Below, piece by piece: positions 31,858-44,000 of a DNA stretch of 64,000 nt. Within the stretch, counting starts at the first letter, position 1. The number at the start of each line of letters is the position of its first letter. The notes beneath the pieces are model-generated. The model searched no databases and was not told where the DNA came from. It was given only the letters and a program-made list of their open reading frames with translations. The position numbers and the translations under genes are program-made. The stretch comes from Adiantum capillus-veneris (lineage: Eukaryota > Streptophyta > Polypodiopsida > Polypodiales > Pteridaceae). The stretch is taken from positions 30,590,969 to 30,654,968 of the forward strand of contig CM043942.1 of the NCBI GenBank assembly GCA_014529385.2, in the 5' to 3' direction.

Positions 31858-32937
31858 TATTGTTACACATGTAAAGTGGACACTGATGTTGGCAAAGATT
31901 TTCCTTATATGGATGTACTACTTGGGATGACTGAGTTGGACAATGTGGATTGAGTCCACTTAGCAGCAACCATAGACACTTGGGGAAATAAGGGGGACGA
32001 CCTGGGTAACACTTGAGGGGGGATGAAATGCCACCACTCTTACCCTTAAATATGCTAGAAGCAATGCATATAGCTTCTGATGACCTACAAGATGGAGGTT
32101 TGATTGGCATTGGAACCAACAGCGTCTCACAAGACTATAGCCCACATGATTTGGGGTCAGAATCATCAATTAAAATGGACTATGAGGACGAAGAATCATA
32201 GTTAAATCTTAGTGAAAATGTGGGGACAAACCATTCAGGGCCCAGTGGTACCCTAGATGACAATCTATCCAAAAGAGTAGAAGACACAAGTAGCATTTCA
32301 TCTAGTGACTCTTCACTAGAGATAGATCGTGATAAAAAATTAGACAAGAAGAGTAAGAGATATAAGAGGCAATGATATCTAGCAAATGTGTGTGCTAGAA
32401 TAAATGAAAAGAAATCTACCACAAAATGACTTAAGTATATAGGGGCATGTGATGCTCATCGGAAGTTGGTAGATAACTGGGATGAATACCTTCAAAGCAT
32501 TATGTGGTGTAGTCCACAACCCATTGACATCGCACAACTAGAGGCTGCAGAGAAGCCAAAGTTGAGCCGTATCGTAAGGTGACGACAAAATCAAGAGTTA
32601 TCTCAATAACAAAAGGAAGCAGAAAGTCAAATCACAGTCACACAGAACAACAAGACCCCACAGAATTACACACTGCACCCGATCATTTCAAAACCTACAC
32701 CATGTAGGAGTGGAAGGTTGTGTATACAAAGTCTCAAAGAAAACCTATCGATGGAAGAAATGAGTCTATGATGGTCCAGCAATAGTTAAGGAAATAGAGT
32801 TAGCAAACCCAAGCGAGGAGTCCGAACCTGTCTTCATTGCCCAAGATCCGACAGAGAATATATTCTCAAGGAATTCAGGGCTATATTTGCTTGGACATAG
32901 CATGATATGAAAGGTGTTCCACCTTCCGTCTACACAC
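31858..32937 (+). pseudogene. Protease-RT linker and first part of gypsy RT of element D
   Basis: Frames are broken. A late segment reads SEESEPVFIAQDPTENIF, then FAWT, a stop, HDMKGVPPSVYTHYT (about 32888-32946). This is the familiar start of gypsy RT (FAW-x-Y-x-D-M-x-G-x-P-P-S-x-Y). The homology stops exactly where copia E's LTR sequence begins, so everything downstream in pol was lost. Confidence 0.7.
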
Positions 32938-33117
32938 ATTACACAGTGTGAAGTTGATGCAACAAGGTGGGTGTGAGGTTGTGAGAATGAAGCAAGGTGG
33001 GAGCTGTATTAAGGGTATAATCCCTTTGTAACTTACTTCTTGTTTGAAGTACTAAAGCCATTAGGTGGCTGCTTTCCCATGGATATAGCCCACATTGGGT
33101 GATCCACGTATATCGTG

Positions 33118-33180
<63 letters not shown>

Positions 33181-33265
33181 CTATATTCTCTTGTGTGTGA
33201 AAATTATCTCTCTCCATTAAGTAATCTGCTCAATTATCTACTTAGCTACGTGATATTTCCTAACA
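32938..33265 (+). repeat. 5' LTR of copia E, U3 missing
   Basis: Matches 34535-34812 nearly end to end apart from the (CT)n length. It contains (CT)28 at 33122-33177 where the other LTR has (CT)9 at 34720-34738. Confidence 0.85.
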
Positions 33266-33338
33266 ACTAGTATCAGACCAAGGTTTGCTCGTAGTCAAAT
33301 TATCTCAAGGAAAGGATTCCTTGAATTGAGTGGGAGTA

Positions 33339-33827
33339 ATGGCGGAGGAAGGGAAGTTGAAGATCAAGAAGTTCAATGACAAAAACTACTAACATTGGAA
33401 GATGCAGATTGAAAACTATCTCTACTAGAAGGACCATTATTTGCCACTAGGCGGTCTTGCAAAGAAGCCTGCAACGATTGTAGATAAAGCATGGATTGTC
33501 CTTGATCGAAAGGCATTGGGAACAATCCAATTAAGCTTGGTGTCAACAATGGCCTTCAACATTTCGGAGATGAAGACCACGGAGGACTTGATGAAGTCAT
33601 TTGACGACTTCTACGAGAAACCATCGGCATCCAATAAGGTGTTTCTCATGAAGTGCTTGTTCAATCTAAAAATGTCAAAGAATGATTCAGTTGTAGAACA
33701 CCTAAACGACTTTAACACCAACATAAGTCAACTTCGATCGGTGAAAATAAATTTTGATGACGAAGTGCGAGCTCTCCTTATACTATCGTCTCTATTGGAT
33801 AGTTGGGACAGCCTTGTGATGGTGTAA
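33339..33827 (+). pseudogene. Copia E gag (UBN2)
   Basis: ATG 33339 starts MAEEGKLKIKKFNDKNY, and stops replace Trp or Tyr codons near 33390 and 33427. The main open stretch has KSFDDFYEKPSASNKVFLMK, CLFNLKMSKNDSVVEHLNDF and ALLILSSLLDSWDSLVMV. These are classic UBN2 gag helices. Confidence 0.85.
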
Positions 33828-34263
33828 GTAATTTTATTTCTGACACAAATACTCTTAAGTTTGATGATATTGTGGGTGTTCTCTTAAGCAAGGAAATATG
33901 AAGGAGAAGCACAAGAGAATTATCAAGTGCTGCACTGACAGTGGAAGCAAGAGGAAGGCCTAAGTAGAGGTTCAAAAACTAAAAGGGTCATGATCGCTCA
34001 AGCCGGAGCAAGTCACACACAAATTCAGTTCTTGAATGTTGGAACTGCGGCAAGAAGGGCCACATCAAGAAGGATTGCTGGTCCAAGAAGAAGAAGGAGT
34101 TGGAGTCTCAAGACAACAAGCCAACATCGGAGGCCAATGTGGAAAGTAAACTAGAGCAAGATGCTCTAATTCTCTCTTTAGACAATGTGTCTAATTCCTA
34201 GATAGTAGATTCCGGGGCTTCATTCCATGCGACACCGTCGGAATATTCCTTTTTCCGAAATAT
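33828..34263 (+). pseudogene. Copia E zinc knuckle and protease start
   Basis: LECWNCGKKGHIKKDCWSKK (about 34033-34092) is a C-x2-C-x4-H-x4-C knuckle. DNVSNS, a stop where Trp is normal, then IVDSGASFHATPS (about 34204-34242) keeps the D-S-G-A protease active site. Homology ends at about 34260 and LTR-like DNA follows. Confidence 0.8.
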
Positions 34264-34812
34264 TATGGCCGGATGGCGGTCGAAAAGTGGTCGAAAAACG
34301 GCCGATCGTTTGGCCGATTGGCCGGTAGTCAATGGCCGGTGGTCGGTGGTCAAAAGTCAATGGCAGGTGGCTGGTGGCTGAATTCAAAGGAGGACTTGTC
34401 TTCTCAAGGGTGGCCACACATGGGCGGATTGGAGGGTCCGATTTGGACTTATCTACTCAAGGGCGGCTACACATGGCTGCCTCTCATGAGAGAGGGTAGC
34501 CCTTTTGGCCTATAAAAGGAGGTAACTTCTACACACATTACACAATGTAAAGTTGATGCAATAAGGTGGGTGTGAGGTGGTGAGAGTGAAGCAAGGCGGG
34601 AGCTCTATTAAGGATATAATCCCTTTGTAACCTACTTTTTGTTTGAAGTACTAAAGCCATTAAGTGGCTGCTTTCCCGTGGATGTAGCCCACATTGGGTG
34701 AACCACGTATATCGTGTGTACTCTCTCTCTCTCTCTCTACTCTATAATCTCTTGTGTGAAAATTATCTCTCTCCATTAAGTAATCTACTTAGCTACGTCA
34801 TATGTCCTAACA
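34264..34812 (+). repeat. 3' LTR of copia E
   Basis: The 3' end CCTAACA and the 34535-34812 stretch match the left LTR. A TATA box (TATAAAA, 34511-34517) lies about 25-40 bases before the shared segment. The exact TG start is uncertain; a GGCCG-rich patch at 34265-34370 probably belongs to U3. Confidence 0.7.
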
Positions 34813-34833
34813 ATAGAGTCATCCACTCCTACC

Positions 34834-35157
34834 TTGGGTGAGAGGTACCCTCTTTACTTTGCACAAGTGTTTCACATAATCTACTCGGTGCTTGCATGTG
34901 AATGGGATTTGGTAGATATGCTAGCGTGTGAGAGGAATTTTGAGGAATTAGAATGGTTGACATACGTAGGAGAGGACGTCACCCCGATTGCACAAGACTA
35001 CCCTCTTGACCAAGATGACTATAGGCGTCTAGTGATGTTCTTAGTGAACATTTGTGCCTCTAATGATGAGGAAGAGTTACATGATTACACGGATGGCACA
35101 TATGGTCTCACGGATGATGACTACGTTTTTCTTGATGATGCGAGGATACGGGTTTAG
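34834..35157 (+). CDS. Acidic ORF of element D's 3' region, 107 codons, unknown
   Basis: Open from 34834 to 35157 immediately after copia E. The product is acidic, with FEELEWLTYVGEDVTPIAQD, YPLDQDDYRRLVMFLVNICA and a tail rich in D/Y (YTDGTYGLTDDDYVFLDDAR). It may be the C-terminal end of D's polyprotein or an extra 3' ORF. I do not recognise the family. The lack of stops while its neighbours are broken is mildly notable. Confidence 0.35.
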   Translation: MGERYPLYFAQVFHIIYSVLACEWDLVDMLACERNFEELEWLTYVGEDVTPIAQDYPLDQDDYRRLVMFLVNICASNDEEELHDYTDGTYGLTDDDYVFLDDARIRV

Positions 35158-36530
35158 CCTTAGGGTTTCCCCCCAATCTCTACAATATCTTATTCTCTTG
35201 ACTCTCTCGGGGGAGTGCAAATAATTAGGTTAGGGTTCCTTATGTTGTTTGATTGTGTTCAATAAGGGTTGGTTCCTCTTCCCACTCATGTGTCTCCTAG
35301 AGGTATTCTTTGTGTTTTCGAGTGTGTACAAGATGTTAGGACTTTGAACTTCACGGAGTCTTTCTCTTGTTCACTCTTCCAATGAAGCGCGATCATCAAC
35401 ACAAACAGGTTTTTCTTGTCCATTAACATTGCCCCTTGTCTTTTTTGCAATCCATGTTTGTCTGCTTTAATTTTGATTGGTAGCAAAATATTCCACACAT
35501 TTGCCTAGATTAAACATTATATTCTATTTCTGTCATAATCCCTTGTCTAGGTTTCAGAATTAAGCAGTCTGACTAAGCTAGTTTGACCAACTTAGGAGTT
35601 AGAGATTTTCTCTTAGTACCATGGGGAATGCCTTCCTAATAATCAATGGTTACTTTAGGTTCTTAATCCGATTTAAGAAGCATTGTGTGCAATGTACGAG
35701 GGCTTTCTAGTGGGATTAGTCCCTATTGACCTTTAGCTTAACTATTGTGAAGGGAGTTTACTAGTGTGATGAGCCCAGGGAGGGTAACAATGTTGTATGA
35801 CCCCCCAAAGTTACAAAATTAAAATGTTGAAAATGAACAAACAAAAAAATCAAAGTGCTACAATGTAAAATCTTAAGCTGGAAGAGAAATCTCAGCTTGA
35901 TTTGGTACTTCACTCACATGCATCGCCTATGGTACTAGAGCCCTAGAGGCTCCCAATGTTTTCCTTGAAAAGCAAAAAACCCAAGGCATAAAAATTAAGC
36001 ACACACATCAAAATTGAATCAATGCGAAAAGACTTTGGGGGACTCAAAGAAAAGGAAATAAGACAGGCGATCATTTCATGTGAGCAATTCCTTTTATCGT
36101 AGCTTAACTACAAGGTCTTCTAGGTATAGCCTCTAGTCAGCCCTCGGACATGAAATACTTGGCTCTTGCGATTAAACAACTTAGTTGACTAGAGAAAATT
36201 GAGAAGCTTGCCCATGGTATTAATAGTTGACCTCTAGTGCCTTTCGATTGTTAAATTAGCGACACTAAACTTGTTTAGTTTTTGACCTTTACAACTATTT
36301 ACGTGTTTGATTATATTAAAATTTAATGTTTATTACTGACAAATTGTTTAAATATTCTATTACTAATCAATTTTTCTGCCTACAATTGCATATGCTTTTT
36401 ATTGTATATGAGAATGCAATTACTGTGCCAATTTTGGTTGATTTTGCAGACTAAGCATATTCAATCACGGATGCTCCCCCATCTCGACGAACAGGCTTCA
36501 TCTCAATAGCTTTCGAGGACAGAATCTACA
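35158..36530 (+). other. 3' untranslated region of element D
   Basis: About 1.4 kb without a supported ORF, running to the purine tract before the 3' LTR. Confidence 0.5.
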
Positions 36531-36544
36531 TTAGGAAGGGGGCA
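36531..36544 (+). other. Polypurine tract of element D
   Basis: TTAGGAAGGGGGCA lies directly before the LTR's TG. Confidence 0.75.
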
Positions 36545-37430
36545 TGTTAACCGACAAGTCGGACAGGGGAGTCAATACTTGGCGAATACGAAGCTTGGGG
36601 ATCCCCCAATGCTCCCTGTCGCTTGGTGTTGATTTTGGTGTAATCGACGATGGAGACCCTTTTTGGTGATGAGATTAAGTCATAATGTGGAGTCAATACT
36701 AGGAAAATAGGAAGCTTGGGGACTGCCCAACGCTCCCTATCACTTGGTGTTGACCTTGGTGATAAAGTCATTACATGCGATAGTGGAGTCAGCACCAAGC
36801 AAAGAGGAGGCTTGGTGACTGCCCAACGCTCCCTATCGCTTGGTGCTGACCTTGGCAAATGGGAATCGGCCCAATAAACATCCACGGATATCATATTTTT
36901 TTGAGTTAGGGATCAGGCTTGTCAGTCCTATAGGTGCTTGGGTGATCGCCAATGAGAGACGCACCACATATCTCATTTGAGACTATTTTTACTTTGACCA
37001 GCCACTGTGCACGCCCATGTGTGAATGGGCCAAACTCTTATAAAAGGTCTAATTTGACCTAAAATCCTCATCCGGTAAGGTGTAAGCTGAGAAGTGCTCT
37101 TGCTCCATCTCTGTCTCCTTCTCCCTCGTATGCTCATGGGTGTGTGTGTGTGTGTGTGTGTATGCTTGAGAGAGATAGTGAGAGAGTATGTGTGTGTGAT
37201 CGAGCATTGTGGCGGCATTGGCGGCGGTGAGGCGGTTGGACGCGGCATCAGCGGAAGCTCCTTCTTCGCAGCACATGATCCTTCACGACAGCAGCATTGA
37301 GAGGTGAGTGACACACCCCTGCACCTTTGAGCTTGCTAGGATCTTCTAGTTGTGTGTTTGCAGCCTTTCGAGGCTCGCACACAGTGTACAGGCAAGTTCC
37401 CAGCTTTTGACACGTATGGCAAAGCGTACA
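36545..37430 (+). repeat. 3' LTR of element D with three internal subrepeats
   Basis: TGTTAACCG...GCGTACA, 886 bp. Its first third holds three related ~75-bp subrepeats (36568-36640, 36680-36755, 36783-36855). Each runs 'gtggagtca...ggaagcttgg...gactgcccaacgctccctatc.cttggtgttgaccttgg'. Confidence 0.9.
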
Positions 37431-38640
37431 TGCACCATCTTTTTTTGTAAGCACAACTTCAAATACAAGTTGAGCTTGAGGATTTTTTGACTCCTTAGGT
37501 GTCGATTCTTCATCTTTCTTGGGTTTCTCCTCTGTCGCTTTATAGAGACTTTCCAATTCTTTGTCTTGGTAGATTTTCTCTACCTCCTCCTATAGATCCA
37601 TGGATTGTACCACATAAAGGTTTTTGGTTCTAGGATTATATGGCTTCCAATTCTCATCCAAGTCTCATTGGAGAGTTTTTTTTTCTCTATCACATGCAAT
37701 CTTTTTCCATTCTAGCTGTGTAGCCCTCTATAATGGGTCTTCATAAGTAGTAGATGTCTTCATTCTCTCCTTCTTTGTGGATTCTGTCTCTCCCACTTCT
37801 TCTTTGTTTGAGTGGCTAGAGTCATTGGTGGTAGAGAGGACTGCCAAGGTGGCATGTGCACTTGGTAGTTTTGGTCTCCTTCTTTTTCCTTTTCCATTCC
37901 TCCTCTTCTCTCTTAGTTTGTGCTCTTTTCAATTCCTCAAAGGCTACCCATGATCTTTCCAGAGCTTTGACTTTATCCCATTTTTCTGATACAACTCTTC
38001 TCTATTCAACAATATTTCTTAACACTTCTTCCTCATCTTTGTAAGTTTTCTCCATGGTTCATCTTTTTGCTTTAGCTCTTTCTTCTTTGCTTATTTTTGC
38101 ATCTACCTATTCTCTATCTAACCAAGCTTTGTTTTGTGCCATTGTATCCTACCCTTCAATTTTTCTTTTGCTTAATGCAACTGTTGCACTTGATGTAAGC
38201 CTTGTTCTATTGGCCATCGTGGACTTGAGAGAGCTCAACTTTTCATCCTCATCCTCATTTAAGCTTTCAACCTTCTTTCTCTTAGAGGTCTCTTCCTCAA
38301 ATGATGTATGCACAACATCTAGCATTTTCCAAATCTGGTACATCTGGGCCTTCTTGCCTTCCTCTGCACTTTCTCTTTAGGTTTGAGGCATAGTTTTTTC
38401 TCACTTGCATGTGGTAGGTTCTCGGCCATACCAAATGCTTAGTAAGCCATCCTAGTGAAAAATTAATCTCCACCAATGAAATATACTCTATCGGGTTTCT
38501 AAGTTGGCAACTTCAATAGGCTCTCGTGGTCATATTTTGCCAAATCGACTTGCCTCTTGGTAACAATCTTGCTAGATGCTAAAGAACCTCAAAGATAGAT
38601 TTTTGGGCTACTATGTGGTTGGACTAAGGAACAACATATC
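37431..38640 (-). pseudogene. Decayed coiled-coil, Lys/Glu-rich frames, probable gag-region relic
   Basis: Minus-strand peptides ESLYKATEEKPKKDEESTPK (37556-37500), KALERSWVAFEELKRAQTKR (about 37980-37920) and SFEEETSKRKKVESLNEDED (38310-38250) alternate with stops. The composition suits a long helical protein. Element D's 3' LTR abuts it, so D probably inserted into this older sequence. The family is not recognised. Confidence 0.35.
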
Positions 38641-38675
38641 TTAGGATTTCATGTTAGAGAAAGAAAAAAATTTGC

Positions 38676-40213
38676 ACATGAAGTACCAAGAGGGCTTGAA
38701 CTAATTGCAAAAAAGAGAAAAGACTTGAGCCCCATTACACTAACTACTTAGCACCTTGACCATGGTATCAAGGGATGACACGGACTAGAAGAGGGGGGGA
38801 TGCCATCTGCCAAGCTAACACATGCTACCAAATGAAGGTTATGTGGCCATATTTTGTAAATTTTCCCATTGGTGTATGATGTCAGCCACTTGAGCATGTT
38901 ATACCGACTTGTAATTTTTTACTATTGTATATGTGAATATGCACCAATTTCATTGTGTCAGAGTTATTGTAAGCTTTTGGTTTGTATTTTTCATGTCTGT
39001 TTATACTTATTCTGTCAAGTCTTGAGCTTCTTTGGGCCAAGGACCAAATCATAAAATTTTGGCCAAGTGTAAAGGTCATTTTCATAGCCTATTGATGAGA
39101 TGAGTTTTTGTTGAGTGTATGATAGGGAGTTGCTTTTATTTGTGGGCTTTATTTACTCATTTGTCCCTCATACAATAGTGCATTTTGATTCCAAACATTA
39201 TTACCCACTACCAAGTGAAGGCTTTTCACATTGATGTAAGTCTCTTGCACTGTTTCTCAAGTTGGTTTATGAATCTTTGCAAGCTATTTGGTGTTGTATC
39301 TTGTGATTTAAGAATCCGTATTGACGAACTATCAATTATGTTAAGTCGATATCATAATTCTTAAGCTATAGGATACCTGATCTCATCTGTTGAAACTCGG
39401 GATAAAATTTGAGCATTGTTTTTGTAATTGCTTGTTGTTCGGTGGTTCCAAGACCATAGGATTGGTTGTTCTAGTCTTGTATATTATCCCTACAAGTTTG
39501 GTTGCATTTGAGTATCATTTGGTCGACAAAATGATTGAGATTGATTAACAATCATAGTCTAGCCTTCGTTGAGTTTGGATATTTGATAGTGGGTATATGA
39601 TTGAATCTTGTATTGATATTGTTTTCTAAGTACCTGAAAAGTTCTTGTTGCCTACATGCCCTAACCGAGTGTACTGCATCCCTTGTATTGATAGTAATGT
39701 GAGGTTATCGCTATACCTACAATAAAATTAGACCACATTATAAAACCTTGTCCAACATTGGTTTTACTAGTACACACTTGTCTTTGTAATGAGTGATCCG
39801 ATCTCATTCAACCAATTGAATTTTCTCCAAAAAAATAAATATAAACATTTTTATTAGCCCAAAAGAGGACCTAACACCTTCTGTTTTTGCCTTTTAGGCA
39901 TGTCAAAAGATTAAACACAGGAAAATTAAGAATTATGGTAGTAGTCTCAAATCTTTGATAACTGCATAAATAACCCATTGCATACAGTTTTGGGGGGGGG
40001 GGGGGGGGGGGGGGAGAGAGAGAGAGATGCTAATTGTGTACTTTTGGAGGTAGGGGAAAATGAGGAGGAAGTTAGATGCTAGATGGGGTGTCACACAACC
40101 GCCTCTACACTGAAATCTTACTCGCTATGAGAATATAGCTAGGTTTGACACTGCAGGAGCTAATTGGGCATGGGTGAAAACCAATTGTGATGAATGATAA
40201 AATGCTGTAGATG
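38676..40213. repeat. Tandem unit 1
   Basis: Variable site A is G7 (38793-38799). Variable site B is G23 followed by (AG)6 (39992-40026). Confidence 0.85.
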
Positions 40214-40722
40214 AAGTACTAAGAGGGCTTGAACCAGTTGCAAAAAAGAGAGAAGGCTTGAGCCCCATTACACTAGTTAGCACCTTGACCATCGTATCAA
40301 GGGATGACATGGCCTAGGAGAGAGAGGGGGAGGGGGAGGGGGGGGGGGGGGAATGCCATTTTCCAAGCTAACACATGTTGCCAATTAAAGGTTATGTGGG
40401 CATATTTTGTAAATTTTCCCATTAATATACGATGTCAACCACTTAAACATGTTATCTTGACTTGTAAATTTTTACTATTCTAGATGTAAATATGTGCCAA
40501 TTTCATAGAGTCAAAGTTGTTGTAAGCTTTTGGTTTGTATTTTTCATGTCTGTTTATACTTATTCTGTCAATTCTTGAGCTTTTTTTAGGCCAGGGACCA
40601 AATCCTAAAATTTTGGCCAAGTGTAAAGGTCATTTTCATAACCTATTGATAAGATGAGGGCTTTATTTACTCATTTGTCCCTCATACAATACAACATTTT
40701 GATTCCAAACATTGTTACCCAC

Positions 40723-40948
40723 TGTTGGAATTAGGGTTGCAGAGAAACACACACAGCTTGGAGAAGACGAAGGAAGCTCAAGGTACACATAGAGAGTGTA
40801 TTCCTTGGTGTGCAATGGAAAGATAGATAGCCCTAGAGTGATGGGCGTATATATAATGCACGGGGGAAAAAACCTCCTAAAGAGGGAAAAAATGCCCCGG
40901 CGGTCCTAGTGTGTTCACACACATCACTACCACATGTATATGGTAACA
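40723..40948 (-). repeat. 3' LTR of copia G
   Basis: TGTTGGAATT...TATGGTAACA on the plus strand. It is identical by eye to 45672-45897. Confidence 0.97.
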
Positions 40949-40964
40949 AATCCCCCCTGGAGTG
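40949..40964 (-). other. Polypurine tract of copia G
   Basis: The minus strand reads CACTCCAGGGGGGATT against the 3' LTR. Confidence 0.85.
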
Positions 40965-41023
40965 ATGCGGTGAACGAGAGCTGGCACATGAGTAAAGGGA
41001 AGTGCCATGCCCTGAGGACAGGA

Positions 41024-44000
41024 TCAGTCCACAAAGGGGAGTAAGCCCAAAGCTTTGCGGAAAGCTTCAAGCTTCTCACGAGACAATGCCTTTGTGAAAA
41101 GATCTGCAAGGTTGTCCTGTGTTGGCACATAAGCCAAGCTGATCTCTCCTGCTGAGAGCCTCTCCCTGACATAGTGGTAATGCACCTCAATGTGCTTTGT
41201 GCGAGCATGAAAAACTGGGTTCCTCGCAACTGCCAATGCGCTCTGACTGTCAGTGTAGATAGTGTTGGCAGTGTCCTGTCCAACACCCAAGTCAGCCATA
41301 AGGCGTCTGAGCCATACACACTCAACCGTAGCTGTGAAGACTGCCCTGTACTCAGCCTCACAACTCGAAGTGGCCACAGTAGGTTGCTTCTTGCTCAACC
41401 ATGATATACATGAACTGCCAAGCATGAAACAAAAACCACTTGTGGACACTCGCGTGTCAAAACAACCAGCCCAATCTGAGTCCGAAAAAGCATGTAAGTC
41501 TGGCGGCAATGATCCCCCCTTGGGATAAAACAAGCCAAGATGTAAAGTGCTACTAAGGTAGCGGAAAATCCTCTTGACAGCCTGCCAATGCTTAGACCCT
41601 GGGCTATGCATAAATCTGCTGACCTGCGAGACTGCAAACTGAATATCTGGCCTCGTGTTGCATACATAAATGAGGCAGCCAACAGCAGTTTGGTAAAGAG
41701 TGACATCAGCAGGATCGCCAGCATCATGTAGACTCAACTTCAAACCTGTTTCCATGGGAGTGGCAATAGGTTTGCAATCCTCAAGTCCAAACTTACATAG
41801 CAATGTCTCTATGTAACTTTTCTGACACAAGGCAATACCACCATCACACTGCTTAAACTGTATACCCAAGTAATGATGCAACAGCCCCAAATCTTTCATC
41901 TTGAAAGTAGCATTCAAATCAGCCTTAAATTCAGCAATATGTCTCTCATTTGGTCCAGTGATCAGCAAATCATCAACATAAAGAACCACAATGAGAAATA
42001 CATCATCCTCACGCTTTACATACAATGTGCTTTCTGTTGGACTGTTACGAAAGCCTCGTTTAACCAAATGAGTGTCAGCTTTCTCATACCAAGCACGAGG
42101 AGATTGCTTCAACCCATACAAAGCCTTCTTACATTTGCACACTTTGTCCTCTTGTCCTTTTATGACAAAACCGCGAGGCTGCGTTACATAAACTTCCTCA
42201 AATATGTCACCATTCAAGAAAGCAGTAACAATGTCTGATTGATGTACATCCCAACCAAAATGAGCTGCCAATGCACATAGAAAACGCACAGTAGTCATAC
42301 GACAAGTGGGAGCAAAAGTCTCTTCATAATCTATGCCTTTTTGTTGTGCATAACCCTTTGCAACAAGTCGAGCCTTATGGCGATCGATCTCACCATCCGG
42401 CTTGCGTTTCAACTTGTAAACCCACTTCGTACCAATGGCCTTTTTGCCAGGAGGCAAATCACATAAAGTCCATGTGTCATTCTCTATAAGTGCATCATAT
42501 TCTGATTTCATGGCAGCAATCCAATTTTTTGAATTCTGTGCTTCATCAAAAGACAGAGGCTCCTCAACATCATGTAAACTAGACACAGCCAAAGCATAAC
42601 AATCTGATGCATAAGATGCATGGCGAGAGCCTGAACGAGTACGACTAGATAAAGGTGCATCCAATTTACTGTCACGCAAAGTGTGCACCAGCCATTTTGG
42701 CATACCTCTAGCCTGCTCATTTTCAGCCCTTTCCTCATCAAGTACATCATGTACATCTGCATCAGTAATAGGCTGTTCTAAAACATTTTCAGAAACCCCC
42801 ATAGGCTGTACATTTGCCTCATTGGAACTTACATTCGTATTTCCACCACTGAAAAGAGGCAACAAAGTGTCATAAATGTCCTGTGAGCTTACATTACTGT
42901 CTCTAGTACATGACAGCAAGGGTTGAACAGAATCTTCCACAAACACTACATCCCGTGAAACCAAAATACGTTTTGTTTGCGGATGATACAACCTGTAACC
43001 TTTGCTTTCAGCACTATAACCAACAAAAATACATTTGACAGCCTTATCATCCAATTTTCTGCGCTGCACTTGTGGCACCAAAGCATATGCCAAACAACCA
43101 AAAACACGCATGTGCTCAATAGAAGGTTTTCTATCATGCCATGCTTCATATGGAGTAATAGACTGCAAAGCTTTCGTAGGACACCTGTTAAGTACATAAG
43201 TGGCACACATGATGGCCTCAAGCCAAAAAGAATGCGGCAAAGCTTGACTTTTGACCATACATCGTGCCATTTCCGTTAGTGACCTGTTTTTCCTCTCAGC
43301 AACACCATTTTGCTGAGGTGTATAAGGCACTGTACATTGGTGTTTTATCCCACGACTAGCCAGAAATGCATTAAATTCATGAGACATATACTCCCCCCCT
43401 CGATCGGAACGGAGGGTGCCCATAGTACATTTTGAGACATTTTCAGCCATAGCCAAAAATTGTTTGAAGCACATAAAAACTTCGGACTTCGCTTTAAGCG
43501 GAAATACCCACGCATGCCTGGAGTAATCATCAATGAAAGTCACGAAGTACAGGTAATTGCCCAAGGACGGAGTTTGCATGGGCCCACAAACGTCACTATG
43601 CACAAGCTGCAACCTGCATGTGGCCCTAACTGAACCATCCTTTGGAAACTTAGAACGCTGCATTTTACCCAGAATACAGCCTTCACAAACATGTTTGATA
43701 GGTGCTTCAAGAGGCGGCAAAGAAGCAACCATATCAGATTTCTGCAAACGCAGCAAACTGGCAAAATTCAGATGACCAAAACGTGCATGCCAAAGTTTTG
43801 CATCTGAAATAGCCCTTGAATCTGCAACAGCATTTGCAAAATTTTGTCCACACTTGTCATACAAAGTGAGCTTATACAGCCCACGGCACAAAAGCCCAGA
43901 TGCAACAATTTCATCACCAAAACTGAGATCATGAACTGTACATCTGTCATCCACAAATTTGACTACAAGTCCAAGTCTAGCAAGTGCGGATACAGACAAT

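Larger units (their letters stand above)
32938..34812 (+). mobile_element. Copia E: internally deleted copia remnant nested in element D
   Basis: It has a 5'-truncated LTR (to 33265), a tRNA-Met-like primer site TAGTATCAGACC (33268-33279), gag from ATG 33339, a zinc knuckle, and the start of protease. It then jumps straight to a 3' LTR ending CCTAACA at 34812. Integrase, RT and RNase H are absent. The left LTR copy starts at 'ctacacacattacac', a string also expected in the gypsy RT at that point. Confidence 0.8.
26695..37430 (+). mobile_element. Element D: gypsy-type LTR retrotransposon, pol deleted, with nested copia E
   Basis: The right LTR 36545-37430 (886 bp) is complete. The left copy (about 26695-27353) has lost its first ~150 bases and some internal subrepeats. 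A tRNA-Asp-like primer site follows the left LTR and a purine tract precedes the right one. The order is leader, broken gag with two zinc knuckles, protease and start of RT, then the nested copia E remnant and D's 3' region. RNase H, integrase and most of RT are absent. LTRs differ at many positions, so the insertion is old. The gag motif INVLTRSM is shared in spirit with element B (LNVMTRAQ), so both are probably one lineage. Confidence 0.85.
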
